The notes under the pieces: generated by a model
Told to the model about the DNA's origin: nothing
Seen by the model: only the letters and a program-made list of their open reading frames with translations
Database searches by the model: none
Made by a program: the position numbers and the translations under genes
Shown: positions 25,867-33,833 of the stretch, piece after piece
Layout: every line of letters starts with the position of its first letter
Numbering within the stretch: position 1 is the stretch's first letter
Assembly: GCA_009779925.1 (NCBI GenBank)
Contig: WRAZ01000001.1
Location: forward strand, 206,124-270,123
Reading direction: 5' to 3'
Source: Chitinivibrionia bacterium
GTDB lineage: Bacteria > Fibrobacterota > Chitinivibrionia > Chitinivibrionales > Chitinivibrionaceae
Length of the DNA stretch: 64,000 nt

Positions 25867-27333
25867 CTAAGGTATGTTTATCGTAATAGTGGCATCTACG
25901 TGTGCTATTCCTGCGGGGGCGGGAATAGGTGGGCTTATTATGGGATTACCGATATTTCTTGCTCGTATGTCAAATGAAAAAGCCGCAGGCGCTGATGTAA
26001 GTGGCGCTCTTACGCGTAAAGTTGCTCTGTTTCTGTAGACGTTGCTTACTTCAAAAAAGCTAAAGCCTTGACCGAGCACATCGAATTCGTACCTTAAAAA
26101 ATAGGCAGAAGTATCTTCGTCAACAGCAAATAAATTTGCAATATTGTCTCCGACAGATGCGTTTCTTGGGACGGTGAATGATGTTGTTTGAACTGTCGAA
26201 CTTAGTGGATGAAACAACAAAGCTGTCGGCGGTTCGTTTACGTCGATAATTCTAACAGTTGCCGCTATTGGGTGCTCTGCTCCATCTACAGTAATTGTAA
26301 AGGTGTACTTTGAAGTTCTCTCGTAGTTAAAATTGTAGCCACTTCTTGCTATAACGCGATTTCCGTCTAATCTAAACGGGAAAGTAGTGCCTATCGTCCA
26401 ATTTGCAGGAGGGTTGAGTGTAAAGTTTCCTGTGCAGTTTATTGTTCCGACGGATTGTTCCTGACGAGATAATACGCCTCCTATTTCTTCAAAAAGCTCT
26501 CCTTCAAACGTAGGAGGACAGTTGTTGCCCGGGGTATCGTTGCCTGCGGGTAGCAATCTTCTGAATCTAAACTCAACGCCGATTTGACGTCCTGCCGCTC
26601 CTGCGCAACTGAGATAGCGAAGGTCAAAACGCAAATTGGTGTTTGAGTCTATATTCTGCAACGTATTAGTATCTATGGCTATGCTTTGATTTCTTACTGA
26701 GCGCACCAATCCTCTGTTAGGACCTGTTATTTCAAGACCTCTCGCCGCTTCCGCATCGTTGAGATGTGGAGACACAGAAAATAGTGTAATATTTTCTGTG
26801 CTTATACTATTGTCATTGGCGGCAAAATCTAAATGTCGCGTTATTATTACAAGGCTGGCTGTTCCGCCTCGGGTGTCGTTTTCGTCTACGCGGATAATCG
26901 GGGCGTTTTGCACAGAGGATTGCGGGTTGCAAATATTATTTATGTCTATAATACTGGTAATTGTAACAGGGGGAGTCATTCCGTCTTGCGCAACTGCCGT
27001 AACTCGCACAAAAAGAGTAGTTCCTTCTCCTGCTTCAAAAGACCATTCTCTATCAATTCGTCTTCCGTTTGGGGCGGTATAAACGTCGGTTTGTACATCT
27101 CCGCCTTGAACAACGTTTTCTAAATCCATAAGTAGTTCGGTACTTGCAACTATCTCATTCATCTTTGCTCTTGCCGCGGCTAGGGTCATATCCATATCCC
27201 GCGTGCCCGAAGTTGTTCTCACGGACATTGTTAAGATTGTTCCGAGTAAGAGAACCGTCAGCGACAGTCCTACCATTGCTACGACTACTTCTATAAGTGA
27301 ATAACCGTTGTTTTTTCTTAAGACATCAAGCAT
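25867..27333 (-). CDS. Prepilin-like protein with cadherin-like domains
   Basis: 488 residues. The N-terminus ([20 protein letters not shown]) is a type IV prepilin/pseudopilin leader: cleavage after Gly10, then the hydrophobic helix with Glu15 at position +5. The rest is beta-rich: a first region (to about 265) with no recognised motif and two cadherin-like repeats (about 270-375 and 376-488, with [13 protein letters not shown] and NLFAVDED). It is probably a large minor pilin or secretion-associated pseudopilin with adhesive domains displayed at the tip. It has a near-perfect promoter and stands apart from other pilus genes, except the PilX-like gene at 52559. Confidence 0.8.
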   Translation of the reverse strand: MLDVLRKNNGYSLIEVVVAMVGLSLTVLLLGTILTMSVRTTSGTRDMDMTLAAARAKMNEIVASTELLMDLENVVQGGDVQTDVYTAPNGRRIDREWSFEAGEGTTLFVRVTAVAQDGMTPPVTITSIIDINNICNPQSSVQNAPIIRVDENDTRGGTASLVIITRHLDFAANDNSISTENITLFSVSPHLNDAEAARGLEITGPNRGLVRSVRNQSIAIDTNTLQNIDSNTNLRFDLRYLSCAGAAGRQIGVEFRFRRLLPAGNDTPGNNCPPTFEGELFEEIGGVLSRQEQSVGTINCTGNFTLNPPANWTIGTTFPFRLDGNRVIARSGYNFNYERTSKYTFTITVDGAEHPIAATVRIIDVNEPPTALLFHPLSSTVQTTSFTVPRNASVGDNIANLFAVDEDTSAYFLRYEFDVLGQGFSFFEVSNVYRNRATLRVRAPLTSAPAAFSFDIRARNIGNPIISPPIPAPAGIAHVDATITINIP

Positions 27334-27380
27334 AAAAACCGCCCTTCGTCAATTTTTTTTATATTTTCTTCAATATAAAT

Positions 27381-27409
27381 ATAATACATCGCATAAGACA
27401 AGTTGTCAA
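27381..27409 (-). promoter_or_regulatory. Strong sigma-70-type promoter of the prepilin gene
   Basis: On the minus strand TTGACA, a 17-base spacer and TATTAT, with G before the -10. It lies about 50 bases before the start and gives the clearest register for reading the -10 element elsewhere in the window. Confidence 0.8.
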
Positions 27410-27447
27410 GTTTTTGTGTTTTCGGGGTAATTTCTGCGAAAAAAATC

Positions 27448-28443
27448 TTACTCTCTAATCATTGAGCGGAATGTTCGCATTGTTGAAGACGATACTCGTT
27501 GTGTGTTTATCAATGGCTCAAGTTCGGCTATTTGTCGGCGGATTTCAGCGGGAAATCTGCGGAAATTAGAGGCTTTTCGCGTTTCTTCCAAAATCATTAC
27601 GCCGTTATGATAGCCGCCGTCTCTGAAATACAGGCGCGAGGCGGTCAGCGCAATATTTATCGCCGCCAAATCGTCGCCGCGGGCAATGTAATAGCGTTTT
27701 TGAGTCCACATAAGAAAGCGGCTTTCGGGGAACTCTTTAAGGAGGCGCGGCAACATTTCGCCTGCTTTGTCCAAGCGATTTTCGCGAACATAGACATCGA
27801 CCAAAACCATTTCGGCGGCTCTGTTCATAAATCGGGCGTATCTCACGCATCGTTCAAGCGCGGTTATTCCTTGTTGCGGATTTCTTGTAAGTCCCGTAAA
27901 TACTCCCAACGGACCTAATCTGCGGCGTAATTCGGCTTGCGCGTAATCAAAAAATCCCAAATAATATTGCGTGTCGTAGTTTTTGGGGTCGCAGGCGTGT
28001 GCCTGTCTTAAAATTTCAAGCGAGCGCAGACCTAAGCGCGCACCTGCGGCAAGTCTTCCTTCCAAAAGTAAAAATGCGGCGTTTGCCGACATCAGAAATC
28101 CGCGCAACATAATCAAATCGCAGGAAGTCGGGTCGTCTTCGAGCATTGCTTCGACTAATCGAATGCCTACGTCGTAAATTTCAAAGAATTTTTCTCTGTC
28201 CAAAACCTCGTTAAAGTCAAGGTTTTTTAAGCCGATTGCGGCGACTGCAAGGTAATAATACAACGGCTCGGATGGGTATTTTTCAAGAAGTTGGTCGGTC
28301 ATTTTGTATGCTTTGTCGAATTCGCAATTTACAAGCAAGTTGTTGAGTATTCGGGCTTGGGCTATTGGTTTTTCTCCAACTTTGTAGGTTTGGGCAAACG
28401 CCGCAACGGCGCAAAAAAGCGCCAATATTATAACTTTTTTCAT
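27448..28443 (-). CDS. Secreted TPR-like repeat protein (paralogue A)
   Basis: 331 residues with a signal peptide (MKKVIILALFCAVAAFAQ) and a helical-repeat body resembling tetratricopeptide repeats (FDKAYKMTDQLLEKYPSEPLYYYLAVAAIG, RLDKAGEMLPRLLKEFPESRF). It resembles the upstream neighbour in length and layout, including the middle segments EGRLAAGARLGLRSLEIL here and NGRLVSSLRLATRAMEIF there, so the two are tandem paralogues. Probably a periplasmic scaffold. It follows that gene by one base, in the same operon as the lipoprotein. Confidence 0.7.
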   Translation of the reverse strand: MKKVIILALFCAVAAFAQTYKVGEKPIAQARILNNLLVNCEFDKAYKMTDQLLEKYPSEPLYYYLAVAAIGLKNLDFNEVLDREKFFEIYDVGIRLVEAMLEDDPTSCDLIMLRGFLMSANAAFLLLEGRLAAGARLGLRSLEILRQAHACDPKNYDTQYYLGFFDYAQAELRRRLGPLGVFTGLTRNPQQGITALERCVRYARFMNRAAEMVLVDVYVRENRLDKAGEMLPRLLKEFPESRFLMWTQKRYYIARGDDLAAINIALTASRLYFRDGGYHNGVMILEETRKASNFRRFPAEIRRQIAELEPLINTQRVSSSTMRTFRSMIRE

Positions 28444-28444
28444 A

Positions 28445-29335
28445 TTAGTGGCGTCTTGTTCTTCTTTGGAAATGTCTCATCATCTGCTCATTATTGCTTT
28501 CTTGCTGTATTCTTTCGAGTATTCTTGCCGCGACGGCGTCTCTTTTTTCGGCTTCGCCTAAAGCATCATAAGCCTCAAACAATGCCCAAAGTGCGACCGA
28601 ATTCGACGGATAAAGCGCCAAAACGCTGTTGGCTATTCTTATGGCGTCTTGTTCGCGCCTTCTTTCGTTTAGGTACATTTCCATAAGGTCATAGTTTACT
28701 ATAAGATTGGTGAAAATTCCCTCATTTCGCACGGTTTCGAGATTTCTGAGTGCGCGTGGACGGTTGTCTCTTACTCCCGGCATCCACCATAAAAGCCGAG
28801 CGTTTGCGCCTATCCAGTATTCATAAACTCCCGTTCCGTATAAAACATCTTTTACCTCGTCGGAATTCAGGTTCTCAAAAATTTCCATAGCCCTTGTGGC
28901 AAGACGAAGCGACGAAACCAAGCGACCGTTCACCCGCTCAAACGCTCCCTGAATGCCTATTGTTGACGCTAAAAAGAAGTCGTTCCATTGGCAATTTAGG
29001 TTTCTGTTGCGTTCGCCCACCTGAATTCCTTGGTTGCACGCCTCGTAAAACGCTCTTTCGTGAACGTTGTTTCGCAGGTAAAGCATTTGATAGTGAAAAA
29101 TAGCCGCACGAAAGAAATATCCTGCGGGATGGTCGGGAAATTGTCTAATTAAACCGTTTGCAACCTGATGCGCGTCGGCAAATCTTTCCTCAAAAACAAG
29201 TTCGACGCATCGCTTTCCGTCCGCAAGAATTCGGGGATTAGGCATAGAAGAAGCAACCGTCGCAGATGCAAACATCAGCGTAAAAAGCAACGCTAAAAGA
29301 AGCGTTCTATTCGGTTTCAGTTTGCTCAAATCTTT
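28445..29335 (-). CDS. Secreted TPR-like repeat protein (paralogue B)
   Basis: About 296 residues from ATG 29335; an in-frame ATG lies two codons upstream. A signal peptide (LLLALLFTLMFASATVASS) precedes helical TPR-type repeats (RFADAHQVANGLIRQFPDHPAGYFF, QDAIRIANSVLALYPSNSVALWALFEAYDALGEAEKR). The 5' end overlaps the lipoprotein gene by 29 bases. Its partner role with paralogue A and the lipoprotein in an envelope complex is inferred from the operon only. Confidence 0.7.
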   Translation of the reverse strand, partial: KDLSKLKPNRTLLLALLFTLMFASATVASSMPNPRILADGKRCVELVFEERFADAHQVANGLIRQFPDHPAGYFFRAAIFHYQMLYLRNNVHERAFYEACNQGIQVGERNRNLNCQWNDFFLASTIGIQGAFERVNGRLVSSLRLATRAMEIFENLNSDEVKDVLYGTGVYEYWIGANARLLWWMPGVRDNRPRALRNLETVRNEGIFTNLIVNYDLMEMYLNERRREQDAIRIANSVLALYPSNSVALWALFEAYDALGEAEKRDAVAARILERIQQESNNEQMMRHFQRRTRRH

Positions 29336-29684
29336 CATAAACATTATGAAAAAGTTCCCATCTGAAATGTCTCCTGTTATATCTGTATCTTCTGACAATT
29401 CTAACATTTATGTCGCTCAAAAAATAAAAATGCACTTGTGCCAAATGCCTGAACATTCCCTCGTCAAAGGAATTAAATTCAACTATCTCAAAATATGGTT
29501 CGTCCAAAACCGCGTCTGCGTCAATTCCTTCCAGAATAACAACAAAATCGCGCTCTAACATATTGTTGAGCCACCCTTTTACGGTATTTTCACTTGGTTG
29601 TATGGTGCAACCCGAAGTAAATATAATAAATGCTGCCACCAAAAAACAGAAAAAACTTTTTTTTCTCAATTTCCCTCCCATCAT
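29307..29684 (-). CDS. Small lipoprotein
   Basis: 125 residues with a lipoprotein signal peptide ending in a lipobox (FTSGC), then an acidic/aromatic region (EPYFEIVEFNSFDEGMFRHL, INVRIVRRYRYNRRHFRWELF). No family recognised; the later half could be a small alpha/beta fold of the NTF2 type. It sits between miaA (5 bases) and the TPR genes. Confidence 0.65.
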   Translation of the reverse strand: MMGGKLRKKSFFCFLVAAFIIFTSGCTIQPSENTVKGWLNNMLERDFVVILEGIDADAVLDEPYFEIVEFNSFDEGMFRHLAQVHFYFLSDINVRIVRRYRYNRRHFRWELFHNVYERFEQTETE

Positions 29685-29689
29685 TTACC

Positions 29690-30589
29690 TTAATATAACA
29701 AATCGCCTAACTCTCGCGCAATGTTTTTGCTGTCGTTGGCTAATTTTTCAATATCAATTATTTTTTTGTCCGCTTCTTTGTTGCGCAACCACGTTAATTG
29801 CCGTTTTGCGTAATTGCGCGAATGTTGTTTTATTAGTCGAACACAATTCTCAAAACTGTCTTTATGTCGGATAAAATCATCAAATTCACGGTAGCCTACG
29901 CAATTTCTTCCCGCAGTTTTTGGGTCGGGATATTTGGCGCAAATTTTTTCATATTCTTCAAAAAGCCCTTTTTCGAGCATTTTATCGACGCGTTTATCGA
30001 TTTTTTCGTAAAGTTTTTCACGAGAGCAAGCTAAAACAAAATATAAAAATTCGCGCTCAATCTCGTTTTTTGGGAATTCGTTTTTTTCGCCTAACTCTAT
30101 TTCGAGCGCTCTCAGTATTCTGTATTTGTCGCCGAGGTTTATTTGTTTTGCGCGCTCTGCATTTTTGTCTGAAAGCATTTTGTGAAGTTTTTCGACACCC
30201 TGTTTTTCAATCAATTCTTCCAGTTCTTTGCGAAGCTTCGGGTCTTGTTTTGAAGAAATATCGAAGCCGTTTCGCATTGCGTAAATGTAAAAAAATGTTC
30301 CGCCGCAAATTATCGGAACTTTGCCTCTGCTTTTTATTTCGTCGATTGCCGTTGCGCAGTCCGTCGCCCAACGCACCGCCGAATATTCTTCGTCGGGTTC
30401 TGTTATGTCGATAAGATGATGTTTTACGGAAGCAAGCACTTCTTTTGTGGGCTTGGCGGTTGCAATGTCCATATATTTATAGATTTGTCGAGAGTCGCAG
30501 GATATTATTTCGCCGCCGATTTGTTTTGCAAGTTCTGTTGCAATGTCGCTTTTTCCGATACCTGTAGGTCCCAGAATTACGGGTATCAT
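29690..30589 (-). CDS. miaA: tRNA dimethylallyltransferase
   Basis: 299 residues. P-loop GPTGIGKS (8-15), the DSRQIYKYMDIATAKPT substrate motif and SAVRWATDCATAI region identify MiaA. It adds an isopentenyl group to A37 of tRNAs reading codons that begin with U. Its start overlaps the HAL stop by one base (TAATG), so it is translationally coupled within an otherwise envelope-related operon. Confidence 0.95.
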   Translation of the reverse strand: MIPVILGPTGIGKSDIATELAKQIGGEIISCDSRQIYKYMDIATAKPTKEVLASVKHHLIDITEPDEEYSAVRWATDCATAIDEIKSRGKVPIICGGTFFYIYAMRNGFDISSKQDPKLRKELEELIEKQGVEKLHKMLSDKNAERAKQINLGDKYRILRALEIELGEKNEFPKNEIEREFLYFVLACSREKLYEKIDKRVDKMLEKGLFEEYEKICAKYPDPKTAGRNCVGYREFDDFIRHKDSFENCVRLIKQHSRNYAKRQLTWLRNKEADKKIIDIEKLANDSKNIARELGDLLY

Positions 30590-32169
30590 TAAATAATGCC
30601 TATGGTTTCTACGGTCTTTTCAAAAATTATATCGCGAAATCTCACCAAATCCTCGCGAAATATTCTTGTGCAGTTGTATTGCGTGTAGCTTTCGGAAAAC
30701 TTATCGTAAACTTTTTTAATCCGCACACCCATTTTTTCGGTGTCCTGAAAACTCAACGCTTGCAAATCCGCCAAAATTTCCATTGTCTGCACTAATTCTG
30801 CGTTTTGTACGGATTTTAACGCAAGACGCGCCGAAACTGTTCCCATACTCACAATATCTTGGTTGTTTTCGTTGGAGGAAATGCTGTTTACGCTCATAGG
30901 TGCGGCAAGTTGCCTGTTTTCGGCGGTAGTCGAGACTGCCAAATACTGCGCTCCCATAAAACCCATCTCCAAACCTATGTCGCCAGCCGCCAAGTTTTCG
31001 GGAAGATTGCCGTTGAGATTTTTGTCCAGAAGTTTATTAAGTCGTCTCTCGCTTATATTGCAAAGCGTAGAAACGGCAATTCTGAGGCTGTCCATTGCAA
31101 ACGATACGCTTTGTCCGTGGAAATTGCCGCCGTGAAGTATTTTTTTGCCTTCGGGAATTATGAGCGGGTTGTCGTTAGACGAGTTTATTTCGGTTAAAAG
31201 CACCTTTTGCGCATATTTTATCGCGTCGTAAAGCACCGCTAAAACCTGCGGAGAGCAACGCAATGTATAAACATCCTGAACATCTTGCAGGACTTCGACT
31301 ACAGCGTTTGCCGTATTTTCGCAACGGTGGCTGTTATTATAGTCGTGCAAGTTTCGTACATTTCGCGAACCTGCAAGCAAATGCTGTATTTTTTCGGCTA
31401 CAAGTATCTGTCCTTCGTGCGGTTTTATTTCGTGGAGCGCGGTGTCAAAAGCGTCTTCGCAACCGCCGAATATTTCCATAGCAAAGGCAAGCGATAAAAT
31501 TTGCGCGTTAAAAAGTTTTCTTGCTTTGTGTATGGCAAAACACGCTATTGCACTCATTGCAGAAGTGCCGTTCATTATGGAAATAGCCTCTTTATAAGAA
31601 AGTCTTATCGGCTCCAGTCCTACTTTTTCAAATGCTATTTTTGCAGGCATAACCTCGCCGTTAAGATAAAGGTCGCCTTCGCCTATAAGTCCAAGTCCCA
31701 AATGCGCCAAATGAATTAAATCGCCGCTTGCGCCAACGCTTCCGTTCTCGTAAATTACGGGGGCAATTCCTGCATTAAAAACCTTTTCCATAAAGCCCAA
31801 TAGTTCGGGACGAATGCCCGAAAAGCCTTTTGCCAAGCAGTTTATGCGAATTGCAAATGTTGATTTACAAATATTGTAAGGCAAAATCGGTCCCATTCCC
31901 GCCGAATGCGAGCGAAGTAAATTTACTTGTAATTGTTCGAGTTTGGAGTTGCTTATTATTTTATTACACATAGGACCGTAAGATGTGTTTACGCCATATA
32001 TAATTTGTTTTGCGTTTACCGCTTCTTCGAGGACTTTTCTGCTTTTTGAGCACAAAATCAGCGCTTCTTCGCTTAATAGGATTTGAGCGTCCGTGTCTCC
32101 GAGGGTGACAACGTTGTCAATAGACATAGAATTTCCGTCAAGGACGACTCCATAGCGTTTTACACTCAT
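30589..32169 (-). CDS. Histidine/aromatic amino acid ammonia-lyase (HAL family)
   Basis: 526 residues. The self-forming MIO cofactor triad Ala-Ser-Gly is seen in GSVGASGDL (147-149), with YGVNTSYG and the substrate-selectivity pair Ser-His in LLRSHSAGMG (87-88), which favours histidine over tyrosine or phenylalanine. The C-terminal MGTVSARLALKSVQN segment is also conserved. It should release ammonia from histidine, giving urocanate, or act on an aromatic amino acid. No other hut genes are nearby, and the neighbours are outer-membrane genes, so a role other than histidine use, such as an aryl-lipid or pigment precursor, should be considered. Confidence 0.85.
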   Translation of the reverse strand: MSVKRYGVVLDGNSMSIDNVVTLGDTDAQILLSEEALILCSKSRKVLEEAVNAKQIIYGVNTSYGPMCNKIISNSKLEQLQVNLLRSHSAGMGPILPYNICKSTFAIRINCLAKGFSGIRPELLGFMEKVFNAGIAPVIYENGSVGASGDLIHLAHLGLGLIGEGDLYLNGEVMPAKIAFEKVGLEPIRLSYKEAISIMNGTSAMSAIACFAIHKARKLFNAQILSLAFAMEIFGGCEDAFDTALHEIKPHEGQILVAEKIQHLLAGSRNVRNLHDYNNSHRCENTANAVVEVLQDVQDVYTLRCSPQVLAVLYDAIKYAQKVLLTEINSSNDNPLIIPEGKKILHGGNFHGQSVSFAMDSLRIAVSTLCNISERRLNKLLDKNLNGNLPENLAAGDIGLEMGFMGAQYLAVSTTAENRQLAAPMSVNSISSNENNQDIVSMGTVSARLALKSVQNAELVQTMEILADLQALSFQDTEKMGVRIKKVYDKFSESYTQYNCTRIFREDLVRFRDIIFEKTVETIGII

Positions 32170-32840
32170 AATAACAAACTCGCTCCAAATCTAATGCCCG
32201 TCATATTAAAATTGCGCTCAATTATGTTTCCGCCGCTTCTGCGTGTAACTGTAGAAATCTGCATCTGAGGTCCTGCAAAAAGCGAGAACTGTTTTCCTAA
32301 ATCCACCATAACATCTGCGCCGAATTTAATGAAAACTCCGTTGTAATATCCGTCAATATCGCTTATGCCAACTGTTGCCTTCTCTCTTTCGCACCGGTTG
32401 CGTATAAAAACCGAATTATAGCCTAATGAAAGGTGAGCGATGGGGTGAATTTTATATTGCGGAATTGGGTCTATGGTAATGGTTAAGGCAAGAGGTATCA
32501 TAACAATCAACTCGCGGCTCAGAACTGTGTCGCCCGCCACGCCTTTGTCTTTTTCTCTGGTATTGCTCCACGAAAAAACAGCGCTCGGTCCAATTGCAAT
32601 GTTGCTACTCGGCATCCAACTTAAATTTCCGCCGAACCCCCACATAGATTTGTTGCCGAACGATTTTGTCAGCGTAGTATCAGTATCACCATCGCTGTTG
32701 ATGTTGACTTCGGGTCTGTTGCTGTGCAATATTTGATTACTTCCCATCCACATCGGCTCAGCCCAGAGATTAAGCGCTCTTGCAAAAGTTGCACTTGCTA
32801 AAAGTGGCAAAAATAAACATAAAATCCTTAGTGTTTTCAT
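32166..32840 (-). CDS. Outer-membrane beta-barrel protein, unknown function
   Basis: 224 residues from ATG 32840, chosen because GGAGGATTTT precedes it and a signal peptide (MKTLRILCLFLPLLASATFA) begins there. The mature part is a strand-rich barrel (WGFGGNLSWMPSSNIAIGPSAVFSW, FKFGADV-type strands, LGKQFSLFAGPQMQI) ending FGASLLL. It overlaps the ammonia-lyase by four bases, an unusual coupling of a barrel to an enzyme. Confidence 0.7.
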   Translation of the reverse strand: MKTLRILCLFLPLLASATFARALNLWAEPMWMGSNQILHSNRPEVNINSDGDTDTTLTKSFGNKSMWGFGGNLSWMPSSNIAIGPSAVFSWSNTREKDKGVAGDTVLSRELIVMIPLALTITIDPIPQYKIHPIAHLSLGYNSVFIRNRCEREKATVGISDIDGYYNGVFIKFGADVMVDLGKQFSLFAGPQMQISTVTRRSGGNIIERNFNMTGIRFGASLLL

Positions 32841-32865
32841 AAAATCCTCCACGAATTCTCTGCAA

Positions 32866-32877
32866 AATAATATTTGC
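32866..32877 (-). promoter_or_regulatory. Putative -10-like promoter element
   Basis: Minus strand reads GCAAATATTATTTTGC, about 25-35 bases before the barrel gene at 32840, inside the end of the beta-helix gene. Confidence 0.4.
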
Positions 32878-32896
32878 GCCAAACGAAATGCAGGTT

Positions 32897-33709
32897 TTAT
32901 TTTACAAATCCGATATCTTTGCCGCTTGTTCCTCTCTTTTGACCGATTGAGCCATCTCGAAGTTTCCAAAAATTTCCTGTAAATCTCGGTCGTCCAATCA
33001 AAGTTGGGTCGGGATTTGTTATTCCGCCTTGTTCCGGGAAAATTATCAGATTTACAAGATTAAGATTTTCTCTGTCTCTTGTTTGTATTGCTCTGTTGCT
33101 GTTTCTGTAAAATATGACGTCGCGGATAACAATATTGTCTCGCAAACCGTCAATTTCAATGCCGTTTCTGCGATTTTGTGCGATTGTCAAATTGCGCAGT
33201 TCACCACCCACATAACTTATCGACGTTGCCTGAATACCCGAATTAAGATTATTGGCAATTATAGTATTTTGTATAGCAGGCAAATGATTTGTTGATAAAA
33301 TCCCCGAACCGTTATTTGAGTGTATATAGCAATTCTCGATGACGGCGCCTGTCGCAGAACTGACAATTCCGTTTCTTCCGCCCGACACTCTAACACCCGA
33401 AATTCGAGAATCCCTACCGAGCCGAACAACCGCCTCGCGTCCGTTTCCGATAATATGCGCCCCAAAAACATTGGGCGAGTAAAGAATAACGCCGTTTTGA
33501 ACGACCACGTCCTCAACATATCTGCCATCCGCAAGAATTATCGTGTCTCCCGCTCTTGCCGATACCATTGCATTGCTTATGGGTGATTTCCCCTGCCTTG
33601 CGGGTGAGACATATATTCTTTCTTGAGCAAACGCAGTTGTCGCCATCGCAAAAAGTATAAAAATTACCGTCAAATTCCGAAACATACCAATGTTTTTACT
33701 TAGTTGCAT
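32897..33709 (-). CDS. Secreted right-handed beta-helix protein 1
   Basis: 270 residues with a signal peptide (FRNLTVIFILFAMATTAFAQ). The body is a run of short parallel beta-helix coils, each about 22-25 residues, with asparagine ladders and G-I-Q/V turns (GNGREAVVRLG, NNGSGILSTNHLPAIQNTIIANN, SGIQATSISYVGG). The start of the mature part, AMVSARAGDTIILADGRYVEDVVV, is the NosD/pectate-lyase-like motif shared by all three beta-helix proteins here. No catalytic Asp/His set is evident, so it may bind polysaccharide instead of cleaving it. Confidence 0.85.
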   Translation of the reverse strand: MQLSKNIGMFRNLTVIFILFAMATTAFAQERIYVSPARQGKSPISNAMVSARAGDTIILADGRYVEDVVVQNGVILYSPNVFGAHIIGNGREAVVRLGRDSRISGVRVSGGRNGIVSSATGAVIENCYIHSNNGSGILSTNHLPAIQNTIIANNLNSGIQATSISYVGGELRNLTIAQNRRNGIEIDGLRDNIVIRDVIFYRNSNRAIQTRDRENLNLVNLIIFPEQGGITNPDPTLIGRPRFTGNFWKLRDGSIGQKRGTSGKDIGFVK

Positions 33710-33732
33710 AAAATCTCCTCTTTTTCAAAAAA

Positions 33733-33760
33733 GGGACATACGTATTTTTCGTATGCCCCC
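33733..33760 (-). terminator. Terminator after the barrel/TPR gene
   Basis: On the minus strand GGCATACG and CGTATGTCC pair around AAAAATA, followed by CTTTTTTG. It divides the barrel/TPR transcript from the beta-helix 1 gene, or attenuates between them. Confidence 0.75.
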
Positions 33761-33784
33761 TATATAAATTCACGTCTCCGAAAT

Positions 33785-33813
33785 GTAGGGGCGGGTTTGA
33801 AATCCGCCCTTAC
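33785..33813. repeat. Dispersed palindrome, intergenic copy
   Basis: GTAGGGGCGGGTTTG and complement ending CCGCCCTTAC, with one arm mismatch, 20 bases after the barrel/TPR stop. Confidence 0.9.
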
Positions 33814-33833
33814 AATTATAAACCTCGCGCTTA

